The notes: generated by a model not told the origin, from the sequence alone. Positions 1 through 6,448 are shown, counted from the first letter of the stretch. The stretch: 6,448 bases of DNA from Clostridia bacterium (GCA_017626655.1 JAGAIH010000443.1:1-6448), one strand, 5' to 3'. Made by a program: numbers and translations.

Positions 1-1
1 C

Positions 2-382
2 GCCGAGGAGGCCAATCCCGCCAAAAAGGCTCCCGCGAAGAAGAGAGCTTCTACCAAAAAGAAGACCCCTGTGGAGGAGAAGCCCGCCGAGGCGGAGGCC
101 GCTCCCGACACACCCGAGGTTACCGCCGAGCCTGCTCCCGAGGCCGCTCCCGCCGAGGAGGTCAAGCCCTCGAAGAAGGCTCCCGCCAAGAAGAAGGCGG
201 CTCCCAAGAAAAAGGCCGAGTCTGCCGAGGACAAGGCTCCCGAGGTCGTAGCCTCAGCCGACGCGCCTGCCGAGACGGTCAACGCCGAAGCTACCGAGGC
301 CAAGACCGAGGACAAGCCCGCCGAGGAGGCAAAGCCCGCCAAGGCAAAAAAGCCTGCGGCCCGCAAGCCCCGCTCCAAGAAG
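2..382 (+). repeat. Three degenerate 63-bp (21-codon) in-frame repeats
   Basis: Copies lie at 2-64, 152-214 and 320-382, all in the same frame. The first two encode a shared pattern, AEExxPxKKAPAKKxAxxKKK, and agree at 15 of 21 residues. The third begins AEEAKPAKAKKPAA and is more diverged. The copies start 150 and 168 bases apart and are separated by acidic, proline-rich linkers. They look like internal duplications within a disordered tail rather than a mobile or intergenic repeat. Simple amino-acid bias could account for part of the similarity, especially in copy three. Confidence 0.6.
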
Positions 383-439
383 GAGACTCCCGCCGAGGAT
401 AAGCCCGCCGATACGGCGAGCGAGACCAAGGGTGAGTGA
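2..439 (+). CDS. C-terminal part of an Ala/Lys/Pro/Glu-rich protein with a disordered tail (5' truncated)
   Basis: The frame is open from the first complete codon of the window to the TGA at 437-439, so the start lies upstream. The visible 145 residues are almost entirely A, K, P, E, T, D and S. They have no aromatic residue, no cysteine, and no predictable fold, membrane segment or catalytic motif. Basic blocks such as KKAPAKKKAAPKKK alternate with acidic, proline-rich linkers such as AEDKPADTA. This is typical of a disordered tail that binds nucleic acid or ribosomes. Such tails occur on ribosomal proteins, translation factors, topoisomerases and histone-H1-like proteins, and the domain that would decide is outside the window. 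The GTG at 71 and later internal starts have no ribosome site and are not the real start. The reading frame is credible because a strong terminator begins 22 bases after the stop. Function unknown. Confidence 0.8.
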   Translation, partial: AEEANPAKKAPAKKRASTKKKTPVEEKPAEAEAAPDTPEVTAEPAPEAAPAEEVKPSKKAPAKKKAAPKKKAESAEDKAPEVVASADAPAETVNAEATEAKTEDKPAEEAKPAKAKKPAARKPRSKKETPAEDKPADTASETKGE

Positions 440-460
440 TCCCTCCCCCATAACATACGA

Positions 461-496
461 AACGGCACCCCCGAAATGGGAGTGCCGTTCTTTTTT
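461..496 (+). terminator. Rho-independent terminator of the Ala/Lys-rich gene
   Basis: The arms AACGGCAC (461-468) and GTGCCGTT (482-489) pair perfectly. After one C/A mismatch, a further CCC/GGG pairing closes a GAAAT loop. A run of six T (491-496) follows after one C. The orientation fits only the plus strand, because no T run follows on the other side. Confidence 0.93.
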
Positions 497-702
497 GCGG
501 AAAAGACTTTCAAATTTGGGTTTGTCGGTCTCCTGTCTCCCCGTTCCCCAAATATCAGAGTGGGGTGAGGGGTCCCCGCGGGGGGTTCTAAGATGGTTAC
601 GGGTCTCGGTTCGTGTAGCTCAAACTATTGAGTTGCATCAATGCATTTGGGCATCAGCAACTTAAACTTTGTCTGTGATTTCCCGAAAAGTTTTTTGGAG
701 TT
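497..702. other. Non-coding spacer between convergent genes
   Basis: Together with the flanking terminator and palindrome, about 330 bases here hold no supportable gene. Short open frames have no ribosome site and no protein-like composition. A segment rich in G and C runs (539-585) can form a two-step hairpin: CCCC 546-549 pairs with GGGG 562-565, and CCCC 539-542 pairs with GGGG 569-572. It is followed directly by the self-complementary CCCCGCGGGG (574-583). A 5-bp hairpin, CTCAA/TTGAG, lies just past 615. I see no promoter consensus, tRNA or protein-coding remnant. Confidence 0.6.
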
Positions 703-732
703 CTTGGAACCTTTTTTCAAAAAGGTTCTAAG
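703..732. repeat. 14-bp inverted repeat, possible terminator for the ATPase operon or dispersed palindromic element
   Basis: The left arm is 703-716 (CTTGGAACCTTTTT) and the right arm is 719-732 (AAAAAGGTTCTAAG). They pair over 14 positions with a single G-T wobble, leaving a two-base centre that would open to about four bases in RNA. It sits 36 bases past the ATPase stop codon, which suits a 3' end signal for the minus-strand operon. However, no T run follows it on either strand, and the A and T runs lie inside the stem, so it is not a canonical rho-independent terminator. From memory, similar GGAAC-T-run/A-run-GTTCC palindromes occur between genes in Oscillospirales genomes; I could not check this here. 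Confidence 0.7.
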
Positions 733-767
733 CCGCCGGAGGCCGTTCCCCCCGCTAAACCCCAATT

Positions 768-1496
<729 letters not shown>

Positions 1497-1523
1497 AATT
1501 GTTTTCCTTTCTGAGGGGATGGA

Positions 1524-3905
1524 TCAGTCCACTCTCCTCACCCCGATATCGGGCTTGGTGAACATCCGGTAGGGCAGCTCGCAGGAGAGGAAGCCGCAGA
1601 CCGCCGAGATCACCACGCAGGCGATGAGGGCGGGGAGGGAGAGGCTGAACTCGTAGCGGACGCTCTCGGTGATGTGGAGCCAGGGCAGGAGGGTATTGAT
1701 GCAGAAGTAGACCAGGTAGTTGCAGAGCAGGGACACGGCGATGGTGATGAGGAAGGCCGCGCCCGAAAGCACTCCGCCCGCCAGGCGGTGGAGCTTGGCG
1801 AAGGCGTCGTCGGGGGCGCCCAGGGCGTGAAGCACCGCGAATTCGTTCCGCCGCTTGCGGTAGAACATGATCTGAGAGAAGTACCACACCATGGGGGAGA
1901 TCAGGAGCAGGCAGACCGCCAGGGTCAGGATCACGACGCTGTCGTTCTTGAGGCTCTTGATGCCCGACTCAAAGTAGTTCCCCGTGGGGGTGACCAGCCA
2001 ATCCTTGAAGGAGGACACGGTCTTGCGGAGCTGATCCTCGGCGGCGCGGACGGTGTCCATGTCGGTGCCCGCCTCCATGTAGACCTTCAGCTCGGTGCGG
2101 GAGGAGGGACGGCCCGTCAGGGCGGTGTAGGTGGCGTCACCCACGCCGAAGACAATGCCGTCCTCGGAGTCCAGCCCCTTGACCACGGCGCAGACCGTGA
2201 AGGTCTCGTAGCGGAACTTGAAATTCTTGATCTGCTGGCGGAGCAGCTCCATGGGATCAAAGATCATCTCCAGCCGCACCGCCTCCTCGCAGACCGCCAC
2301 GATGACCTTGTCACCGGGCTTGAAGTCGTAGGTCTGCTTGTTGTAGATATCCTCGCTGATGATAACGCCGTTGGGGTTATCCAGAATGGCATAGGGATCC
2401 CCCTCGAAGGTGCCGAGGTCGTTGCGGATGATGTTGTCGATCCAGAGCTTGTCCACCACGGTGCAGTCGTAGTTGTTGGCCGCCCACTTGAAGCCCTCGG
2501 ATTCCCGCTCCTTGCTGGGAACGGTGTAGTCTCCCGCGGCATAGAGCTGGTCGGGCTTGAGGAGCAGGTGGGATTGGCTGAAGCCACCCGACAGGCTGAC
2601 GCTCCACTCGGCGTGGCTCACTCCGGGGATGGCCTCCAGCTCGGAGAGGAACATATTCACGTCCTCGCGGATCTCCTCGTCCTGCTCGAAGGTAGGCGCC
2701 CAGGGCTCGTCACCGACGATCTCGTCCTCCTCGGTAACGACCTCCTCGTAGTAGTTGGAGGGGCGGTAGGCCACCAGGTACTCGTAGGGATCCAGCTGAT
2801 CGTGGAAGGTCTTCATGCCGGCGATGTAGAGGCCCGAGATGAAGAAGGCGGCGAAGAGGACCGCTGAGATGACCAGACGGATATAATACTTCCGCATACG
2901 CCAGAAGCCGTACAGCTCGTACTTCCCGGGGAAGGACTCCCCGAAGAGGAAGAAGGAGCGGCGGGGAGAGGAGACCAGGCCCGTGTTGTCCCCCGCCTGC
3001 AAATGACGGATGGGAGGCTGCTTGGACATATGGCGCATGGGGAACCAGACCGAGGAGAAGACCGCGATCAGTCCGCCCAAGAGAGGCACCAGCACCCCCT
3101 TGACGGTGAACCACAGGCCCACGCCCCGGGGAATATAGAGGATGCCCGCGATGACCACACCGATGAGGGTGGCGGGGAGGAAGGTCAGGGCGGTGACCGT
3201 GACCAGCTCGCCGCCCGCCGCGCCCATGAGCTTGGGGAAGTCGGCGCCGCAGGTCATGTAGATGCCGTAGATGAACTTGAAGTGATCCAGGCGGATGAGG
3301 AACAGGATCACCATCATGAAAACCGAGAAGGCGAACCAAATGAGGGACACCGTCCAGAACTGCACCGTGTAGGGAGTGCCGAAGTCCTCGGCGAAGGTGT
3401 ACAGGGGGGACAGGCGGATCTCGCGGCGGTCCTGGGAGACCCGGCGGATCATGTCGTTGTAGACCTCCTCATAGGCGGTCTCCAGCCCAAAGGTCTCATC
3501 CAGCAGGATGCGGCAGGAGTAGGTGCCGTCGCGGAGGGCTTTTCCGTCGTTGACCCAGTAGTAGCTCTCGATGAACTCGTTCTCCCGCTGGATCTGGTAT
3601 TGCAATTGCTGGTCCAGATTGGCGAACTGCTCGTTGTTGAGGAGGGCTACCTCCACGTGGTAGTCGAACTCCTCGGCCACGGCCTTCTTGGCCACCCGCA
3701 TATTGGCATCGGAGCAGAGGGCTACCGTCCAAAAGCCCGCGGTCATGACCAGGGCGGCCAGGTAGAAGCATATGTATTCCTTCCAGTTCTTGGTGACGCT
3801 GCGGAAGGCGTTCTTGATATTCGGCGGGTACAGCACCGCGCCGATGGAGCGGAAGAGGGTGACGAACCATTCACCGATCCGCTTCAGACGGGACTTTCTG
3901 GGCAT
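1524..3905 (-). CDS. FtsX/MacB-type ABC transporter permease with two extracytoplasmic domains
   Basis: This is a 793-residue membrane subunit with two FtsX-like halves. Each half has one membrane helix, an extracytoplasmic domain, then three helices. Approximate helices are 43-63, 183-204, 232-257, 264-288, 341-363, 656-679, 710-738 and 755-776. The first outside domain spans about 64-180. The second, about 364-655, is far larger and begins with a very acidic segment (387-415). After helix 6 the sequence RKRRNEFAVLHALGAP is the typical FtsX coupling region; the first half has a weaker counterpart, RLDHFKFIYGIYMTCGA. In the MacB/Lol/FtsX superfamily such permeases transmit ATPase motion to outside domains for export, lipid or lipoprotein handling, peptide sensing or hydrolase control. 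Which applies here is unknown. The start at 3905 is chosen because AAAGGA (3916-3921) precedes it and the protein begins MPRKSRLKRI, a normal positive-inside N-terminus. The frame stays open to 4322, but that extension crosses both promoters and the divergent gene. BceB-like permeases differ in having ten helices and one large loop. Confidence 0.93.
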   Translation of the reverse strand: MPRKSRLKRIGEWFVTLFRSIGAVLYPPNIKNAFRSVTKNWKEYICFYLAALVMTAGFWTVALCSDANMRVAKKAVAEEFDYHVEVALLNNEQFANLDQQLQYQIQRENEFIESYYWVNDGKALRDGTYSCRILLDETFGLETAYEEVYNDMIRRVSQDRREIRLSPLYTFAEDFGTPYTVQFWTVSLIWFAFSVFMMVILFLIRLDHFKFIYGIYMTCGADFPKLMGAAGGELVTVTALTFLPATLIGVVIAGILYIPRGVGLWFTVKGVLVPLLGGLIAVFSSVWFPMRHMSKQPPIRHLQAGDNTGLVSSPRRSFFLFGESFPGKYELYGFWRMRKYYIRLVISAVLFAAFFISGLYIAGMKTFHDQLDPYEYLVAYRPSNYYEEVVTEEDEIVGDEPWAPTFEQDEEIREDVNMFLSELEAIPGVSHAEWSVSLSGGFSQSHLLLKPDQLYAAGDYTVPSKERESEGFKWAANNYDCTVVDKLWIDNIIRNDLGTFEGDPYAILDNPNGVIISEDIYNKQTYDFKPGDKVIVAVCEEAVRLEMIFDPMELLRQQIKNFKFRYETFTVCAVVKGLDSEDGIVFGVGDATYTALTGRPSSRTELKVYMEAGTDMDTVRAAEDQLRKTVSSFKDWLVTPTGNYFESGIKSLKNDSVVILTLAVCLLLISPMVWYFSQIMFYRKRRNEFAVLHALGAPDDAFAKLHRLAGGVLSGAAFLITIAVSLLCNYLVYFCINTLLPWLHITESVRYEFSLSLPALIACVVISAVCGFLSCELPYRMFTKPDIGVRRVD

Positions 3906-3915
3906 AGGGAAACCG

Positions 3916-3921
3916 TCCTTT
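3916..3921 (-). promoter_or_regulatory. Ribosome binding site fixing the permease start
   Basis: Read on the minus strand, AAAGGA lies ten bases before the ATG at 3905. It decides between this start and longer in-frame options, which run through the operon's own promoter and have no comparable site. Confidence 0.85.
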
Positions 3922-3966
3922 CGGGAAAAATGCATATGGGATGAAATAAGATTGTATATATGGGTT

Positions 3967-3975
3967 ATTATAGCA
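3967..3975 (-). promoter_or_regulatory. Extended -10 promoter of the permease-ATPase operon
   Basis: The minus strand reads TGCTATAAT: a perfect TATAAT (3972-3967) with the TG extension one base before it. No good -35 hexamer lies at 16-18 bases; only a T-rich stretch is present, as is common for extended -10 promoters. Transcription would begin near 3960, giving a leader of about 55 bases. Two copies of CCCATAT (minus strand; 3958-3964 and 3934-3940) lie at and just downstream of the expected start point. Confidence 0.7.
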
Positions 3976-4090
3976 CAAAGGTGTGAAAAAACTGTGTATA
4001 GCGGGGTGGCAGATATTCCAAAATTCGGGACTCGGTTTTGTTCAAATCTCCATTTTTGCGGCGCGTGGCCCGTCGCAGTCCTTGGCTGTA

Positions 4091-4119
4091 TTGACTTTTT
4101 TTGCGGCTTATGATATAAT
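4091..4119 (+). promoter_or_regulatory. Strong sigma-A promoter of the solute-binding lipoprotein gene
   Basis: TTGACT (4091-4096), a 17-base spacer and TATAAT (4114-4119) form a near-perfect sigma-A promoter. The TG at 4111-4112 adds an extended -10. Transcription should start near 4126, only about 27 bases before the ATG, so there is no room for a riboswitch. The decamer TTTTTGCGGC occurs inside the spacer (4098-4107) and again 45 bases upstream (4053-4062), which could mark a regulator site. Confidence 0.9.
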
Positions 4120-4152
4120 GGTGCTACCAAATCCAGTAAAGGAGACAACATC

Positions 4153-5574
4153 ATGAAGCCGTTCCTACAGCGTTTTCTGACCCTTGGCCTGGCCGTCCTG
4201 CTCCTTCTGTCCTGCGTAGCCTGCGGGCAGACCACCGACGATCCCGCGGCCACCACCGAGGACCCCAACCAGGCCCCTGTCACCGAGGGTGAGACCCAGT
4301 ACGATCCCATGATCGAGACCAAGAACTACGACAAGGAATTCTACATCACCGGCGTCTACTACATCCGCGAGTGGGCCACCGCCGCCGAGGAGGATCGGGG
4401 CGATCCCTTTATGGACACCGTCTACGAGCGCGGCCTCAAGATCCAGGATCACCTGGGCGTGGAGCTGGTGGACATTGACGCGGGGGACTGGCTGGCCTAC
4501 TCCAACAACGTCATCCGTACCGTCCAGTCGGGTGACGACGCCTACCAGCTGGTCTCCACCCACTGCTACCAGGGCGTGACCTCCTTCCTCACCTCCGACG
4601 CCGCCTACGACTACGCCGACTTTGAGTCGGTGAACCTGGACGCCCCCTACTGGGCCCTGGATTTCATGGAGGACGTCAAGATCGGCGACCAGTACCTCAT
4701 CGGCTACAACGACTTCTGCCTGACCTCGGTCAACGCCATCGTCTTCAACAAGGACATCATGGCCGAGTACAATCTGACCGCCCCCTACGAGGACGTCCGC
4801 AACAAGACCTGGACCCTGGATAAGCTCATCTCTCTGGCCTCCAACGTAGCCAAGGACAACGGCGACGGCAAGTGGGACGAGAAGGACACCTACGGCATCT
4901 CGGGCTGGGGCTGGGTGGATACCATTTCCTTCACCACCGCCTGCGATATCAAGATCGTGGACCGCGACGAGACCGGCCTCTACCAGGTAGCCTACGAGAA
5001 CAACTCCGAGAAGACCTCCGCCGCCCTGGAAAAGGTCAGCGAGCTGTACAACGGTGATTTCGCCCACTACAAGGGCCCCAACGGCACCATGATCGGCTTC
5101 AACGACGGCACCACCATGATGTACACCATGGAGACCCGCAACATGACCAACCTCCGCGACGTGACCTTCCGCTTCGGCGTCCTTCCCTACCCCATGTACA
5201 ACGAGGCCCAGGGGCAGTACAAGTCCCTGAACTGGAACGGCGTCATGTTCGTCCCCGCCTCCATCAAGGATCCCGACATGGTGGGCGACGTGCTGGAGCT
5301 GCTGGCCTTCTACACCCCTCCCGTACAGAAGGCCTACTATGAGGACCTGCTGGGCTCCAAGCTCTCCGACGCCCCCGAGGACGCCGAGATGCTGGACGTC
5401 ATCTGGGATTCGGTGGTCACCGACATCGGTATGGTCTCGGCCAACCTCGCCGGTATGGACGCATTGCTCTACATGTTCCCCAACCTCTGCCTGGATGGCG
5501 TTCAGGGTTATTCCTCCTACGTCACCAGAAACACCCGCAGCGCCAACCGCGCGCTGGAGAAGCTCTTCGGCTGA
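4153..5574 (+). CDS. Extracellular solute-binding lipoprotein (family 1-like ABC substrate-binding protein)
   Basis: This is a 473-residue secreted lipoprotein. It has a basic start (MKPFLQR), a hydrophobic core at residues 8-20 and a lipobox ending in CVAC, so Cys24 is the likely lipidated residue. Cys21, in LLSC, also fits the rule. A T/D/E/P-rich linker (26-50) tethers the folded domain. Family-like features are the pattern NAIVFNKDIMAEYNL (194-208), the segment TWTLDKLISLASNVAKDNGD, an acidic DNGDGKWDEKD loop (235-245) resembling a degenerate calcium loop, and the C-terminal LNWNGVMFVPASIKDPD segment. Known relatives bind sugars or oligosaccharides for ABC importers. The aromatic residues (such as W213-220 region tryptophan W220, W252 and W254) would suit a carbohydrate site, but that is inference. 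Unusually, no importer permease or ATPase adjoins it, and the gene has its own promoter and terminator. The start is supported by AAAGGAG (4138-4144), eight bases before the ATG. A partnership with the divergent FtsX-type transporter is possible but not expected from the family. Confidence 0.9.
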   Translation: MKPFLQRFLTLGLAVLLLLSCVACGQTTDDPAATTEDPNQAPVTEGETQYDPMIETKNYDKEFYITGVYYIREWATAAEEDRGDPFMDTVYERGLKIQDHLGVELVDIDAGDWLAYSNNVIRTVQSGDDAYQLVSTHCYQGVTSFLTSDAAYDYADFESVNLDAPYWALDFMEDVKIGDQYLIGYNDFCLTSVNAIVFNKDIMAEYNLTAPYEDVRNKTWTLDKLISLASNVAKDNGDGKWDEKDTYGISGWGWVDTISFTTACDIKIVDRDETGLYQVAYENNSEKTSAALEKVSELYNGDFAHYKGPNGTMIGFNDGTTMMYTMETRNMTNLRDVTFRFGVLPYPMYNEAQGQYKSLNWNGVMFVPASIKDPDMVGDVLELLAFYTPPVQKAYYEDLLGSKLSDAPEDAEMLDVIWDSVVTDIGMVSANLAGMDALLYMFPNLCLDGVQGYSSYVTRNTRSANRALEKLFG

Positions 5575-5593
5575 TCTCAATGACAAGACCTTC

Positions 5594-5625
5594 GCACCGC
5601 TCCGCTTGGGGGCGGTGCTTTTTTT
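5594..5625 (+). terminator. Rho-independent terminator of the lipoprotein gene
   Basis: The ten-pair stem GCACCGCTCC / GGGGCGGTGC (one T-G wobble) closes a GCTTG loop. Seven T (5619-5625) follow directly. It lies 19 bases past the stop codon and makes the lipoprotein gene a single-gene unit. Confidence 0.95.
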
Positions 5626-5651
5626 CGGGCGGGGCTCTGTATCCTATACCG

Positions 5652-5686
5652 TTTTTTGGGGGCCGTTTCTTACGGTTCCCGAAAAA
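5652..5686. other. Long imperfect hairpin between terminator and PEPCK promoter
   Basis: The arms 5652-5666 (TTTTTTGGGGGCCGT) and 5672-5686 (ACGGTTCCCGAAAAA) pair over 15 positions, with three G-T wobbles, around a TTCTT loop. Its T run is on the 5' arm and its A run on the 3' arm, so it is not an ordinary plus-strand terminator. On the minus strand it likewise lacks a trailing T run. It lies 60 bases upstream of the -35 box of the next promoter. Its role is unknown: a backup terminator, a remnant of a repeat, or a binding site. Confidence 0.65.
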
Positions 5687-5746
5687 TATTTCGATTTATA
5701 GGTGGGGATGTGAACATTTTGTAATCTTTCCAAAACCCCTTGCAAT

Positions 5747-5775
5747 TTGACAGGAAATGGTGTAAAATATATGAT
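5747..5775 (+). promoter_or_regulatory. pckG: Sigma-A promoter of the PEPCK gene
   Basis: TTGACA (5747-5752) and TATGAT (5770-5775) are separated by exactly 17 bases: a perfect -35 and a five-of-six -10. The start point would be near 5782, giving a leader of about 64 bases that ends in AAGGAG (5832-5837), eight bases before the ATG. A 5-bp GGGAT/ATCCC pairing (5776-5780 with 5798-5802) spans the start region. I see no recognisable riboswitch or catabolite-repression operator. Confidence 0.88.
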
Positions 5776-5845
5776 GGGATAGGATGATAGACCACCGATC
5801 CCGATTGATACCGTTTAAATTTATTAGTCATAAGGAGAGTTCACC

Positions 5846-6448
5846 ATGACCCCTACCAACAACAAGTTCGTCCTGAATTGGATCGACGAGATGGCCGCCA
5901 TGACCCAGCCCGATCGCATCGTCTGGATCGACGGCTCCGATGAGCAGGCGGAGGCTCTGCGCGCCGAGGCTTGCTCCACCGGTGAGATGATCAAGCTCAA
6001 TCCCGAGAAGCTGCCCAACTGCTACCTGCACCGCACCGCCGTCAACGACGTCGCCCGCGTGGAGGGCCGCACCTACATCTGCACCCCCACCAAGGAGGAG
6101 GCCGGTAACATCAACAACTGGATGGATCCCGCCGAGATGTACGCCAAGCTGCATAAGCTCTACACCGGCTCCATGAAGGGCCGCACCATGTACGTCATTC
6201 CCTACTCCATGGGCGTTGTTGGCTCCGACTTCGCCAAGTACGGCATCGAGCTGACCGACTCCATCTACGTGGTGCTGAATATGCTCATCATGACCCGCGT
6301 GGGCAACAACGTCCTGGAGGCTCTGGGCGACTCCCCCGACTACATCAAGGGTCTCCACGCCCGCGCCGATATCGACGAGGAGAACCGCTACATCGTCCAC
6401 TTCCCTCAGGACAACACCATCATGTCGGTCAACTCCGGCTACGGCGGA
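5846..6448 (+). CDS. pckG: Phosphoenolpyruvate carboxykinase (GTP), N-terminal third, cut by the window end
   Basis: The enzyme interconverts oxaloacetate + GTP with phosphoenolpyruvate + CO2 + GDP in the cytoplasm. In fermenting anaerobes it often runs towards oxaloacetate, fixing CO2; in gluconeogenesis it runs the other way. The 201 visible residues match the N-terminal domain of GTP-type PEPCKs (usually about 600 residues): NDVARVEGRT (67-76), whose R71 corresponds to the substrate-binding arginine R87 of the rat enzyme; NNWMDP (90-95); KGRTMYVIPYSMG (111-123); YGIELTDS (132-139); IMTRVGNNVLEALGD (148-162); and SGYGG (197-201), whose Y199 corresponds to rat Y235. The metal-binding lysine and histidine and the nucleotide P-loop lie beyond the window, so activity cannot be judged. 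ATP-type PEPCK (pckA) is a different family and lacks these motifs. The start is secure: AAGGAG lies eight bases before the ATG and the N-terminus aligns with the family. It stands alone behind its own promoter. Confidence 0.96.
   Translation, partial: MTPTNNKFVLNWIDEMAAMTQPDRIVWIDGSDEQAEALRAEACSTGEMIKLNPEKLPNCYLHRTAVNDVARVEGRTYICTPTKEEAGNINNWMDPAEMYAKLHKLYTGSMKGRTMYVIPYSMGVVGSDFAKYGIELTDSIYVVLNMLIMTRVGNNVLEALGDSPDYIKGLHARADIDEENRYIVHFPQDNTIMSVNSGYGG

Noticed and set aside
2..382. CRISPR-like array at the left edge.
   Set aside because: The repeats are degenerate, in frame, and coding, with spacing of 150 and 168 bases; they are protein repeats.
601..660. Possible tRNA-like remnant (GGTTCG and short stems).
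   Set aside because: No cloverleaf can be formed: there is no matching acceptor stem and no proper D or anticodon arm.
1674..2867. Long plus-strand open frame opposite the permease, with another at 3003-3944.
   Set aside because: These are antisense shadows of a GC-rich gene, with low-complexity V/G/D/H/L translation and no start signals.
3906..4322. In-frame 139-residue N-terminal extension of the permease.
   Set aside because: It would run through both promoters and antisense to the lipoprotein start, has no ribosome site, and its sequence is not membrane-protein-like. The start at 3905 has AAAGGA at good spacing.
4165..5586. A 473-codon open frame on the minus strand opposite the lipoprotein gene.
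   Set aside because: Its composition (V, G, D, H, L rich) is the expected antisense reading of GC3-rich codons. It has no promoter or ribosome site, and the plus strand holds a full gene with signals.
5782..5845. Possible riboswitch in the PEPCK leader.
   Set aside because: The leader is only about 64 bases long, with a single 5-bp pairing, no conserved core I recognise, and no terminator/antiterminator pair.

Overview
The window looks like chromosomal DNA from a GC-rich Clostridia-type Firmicute, plausibly a gut Oscillospirales/Ruminococcaceae-like lineage. Genes favour G or C at the third codon position. Shine-Dalgarno sites are strong (AAAGGA, AAAGGAG, AAGGAG), and two of the three promoters match the sigma-A consensus almost perfectly. 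The extracellular binding protein is a lipoprotein, and intergenic DNA is AT-rich with hairpins. The taxonomic guess is an inference from style, not from a marker gene.

Layout, left to right. (1) Bases 2-439 (+) are the 3' end of a gene encoding an Ala/Lys/Pro/Glu-rich disordered tail, with three degenerate 21-residue basic repeats; a strong rho-independent terminator follows. (2) Bases 440-767 are non-coding and lie between two convergent genes; they hold G/C-run hairpins and a near-perfect palindrome. (3) Bases 768-3905 (-) are a two-gene operon, an 8-TM FtsX/MacB-type permease (793 aa) followed by its LolD/MacB-type ATPase (242 aa), 27 bases apart. (4) Bases 3906-4152 are a divergent control region with an extended -10 promoter on each strand. 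(5) Bases 4153-5574 (+) encode a secreted lipoprotein of the extracellular solute-binding protein type, with its own promoter and terminator. (6) Bases 5575-5845 hold that terminator, a long hairpin, and a textbook promoter plus leader for the next gene. (7) Bases 5846-6448 (+) are the N-terminal third of a GTP-dependent phosphoenolpyruvate carboxykinase, cut by the window end.

How the parts relate. The permease and ATPase almost certainly form one type VII-like (MacB/Lol/FtsX superfamily) complex. The solute-binding lipoprotein is divergent from it and has no importer permease beside it. It belongs to an importer family, so a functional link with the FtsX-type transporter is not expected from family knowledge and would be new if real. 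PEPCK is a central-carbon enzyme on its own transcription unit. I see no mobile element, CRISPR, phage gene, tRNA or rRNA, and no convincing new multi-gene system. The most interesting items are the unusual permease, the orphan lipoprotein with a repeat-bearing control region, and the unexplained hairpins.
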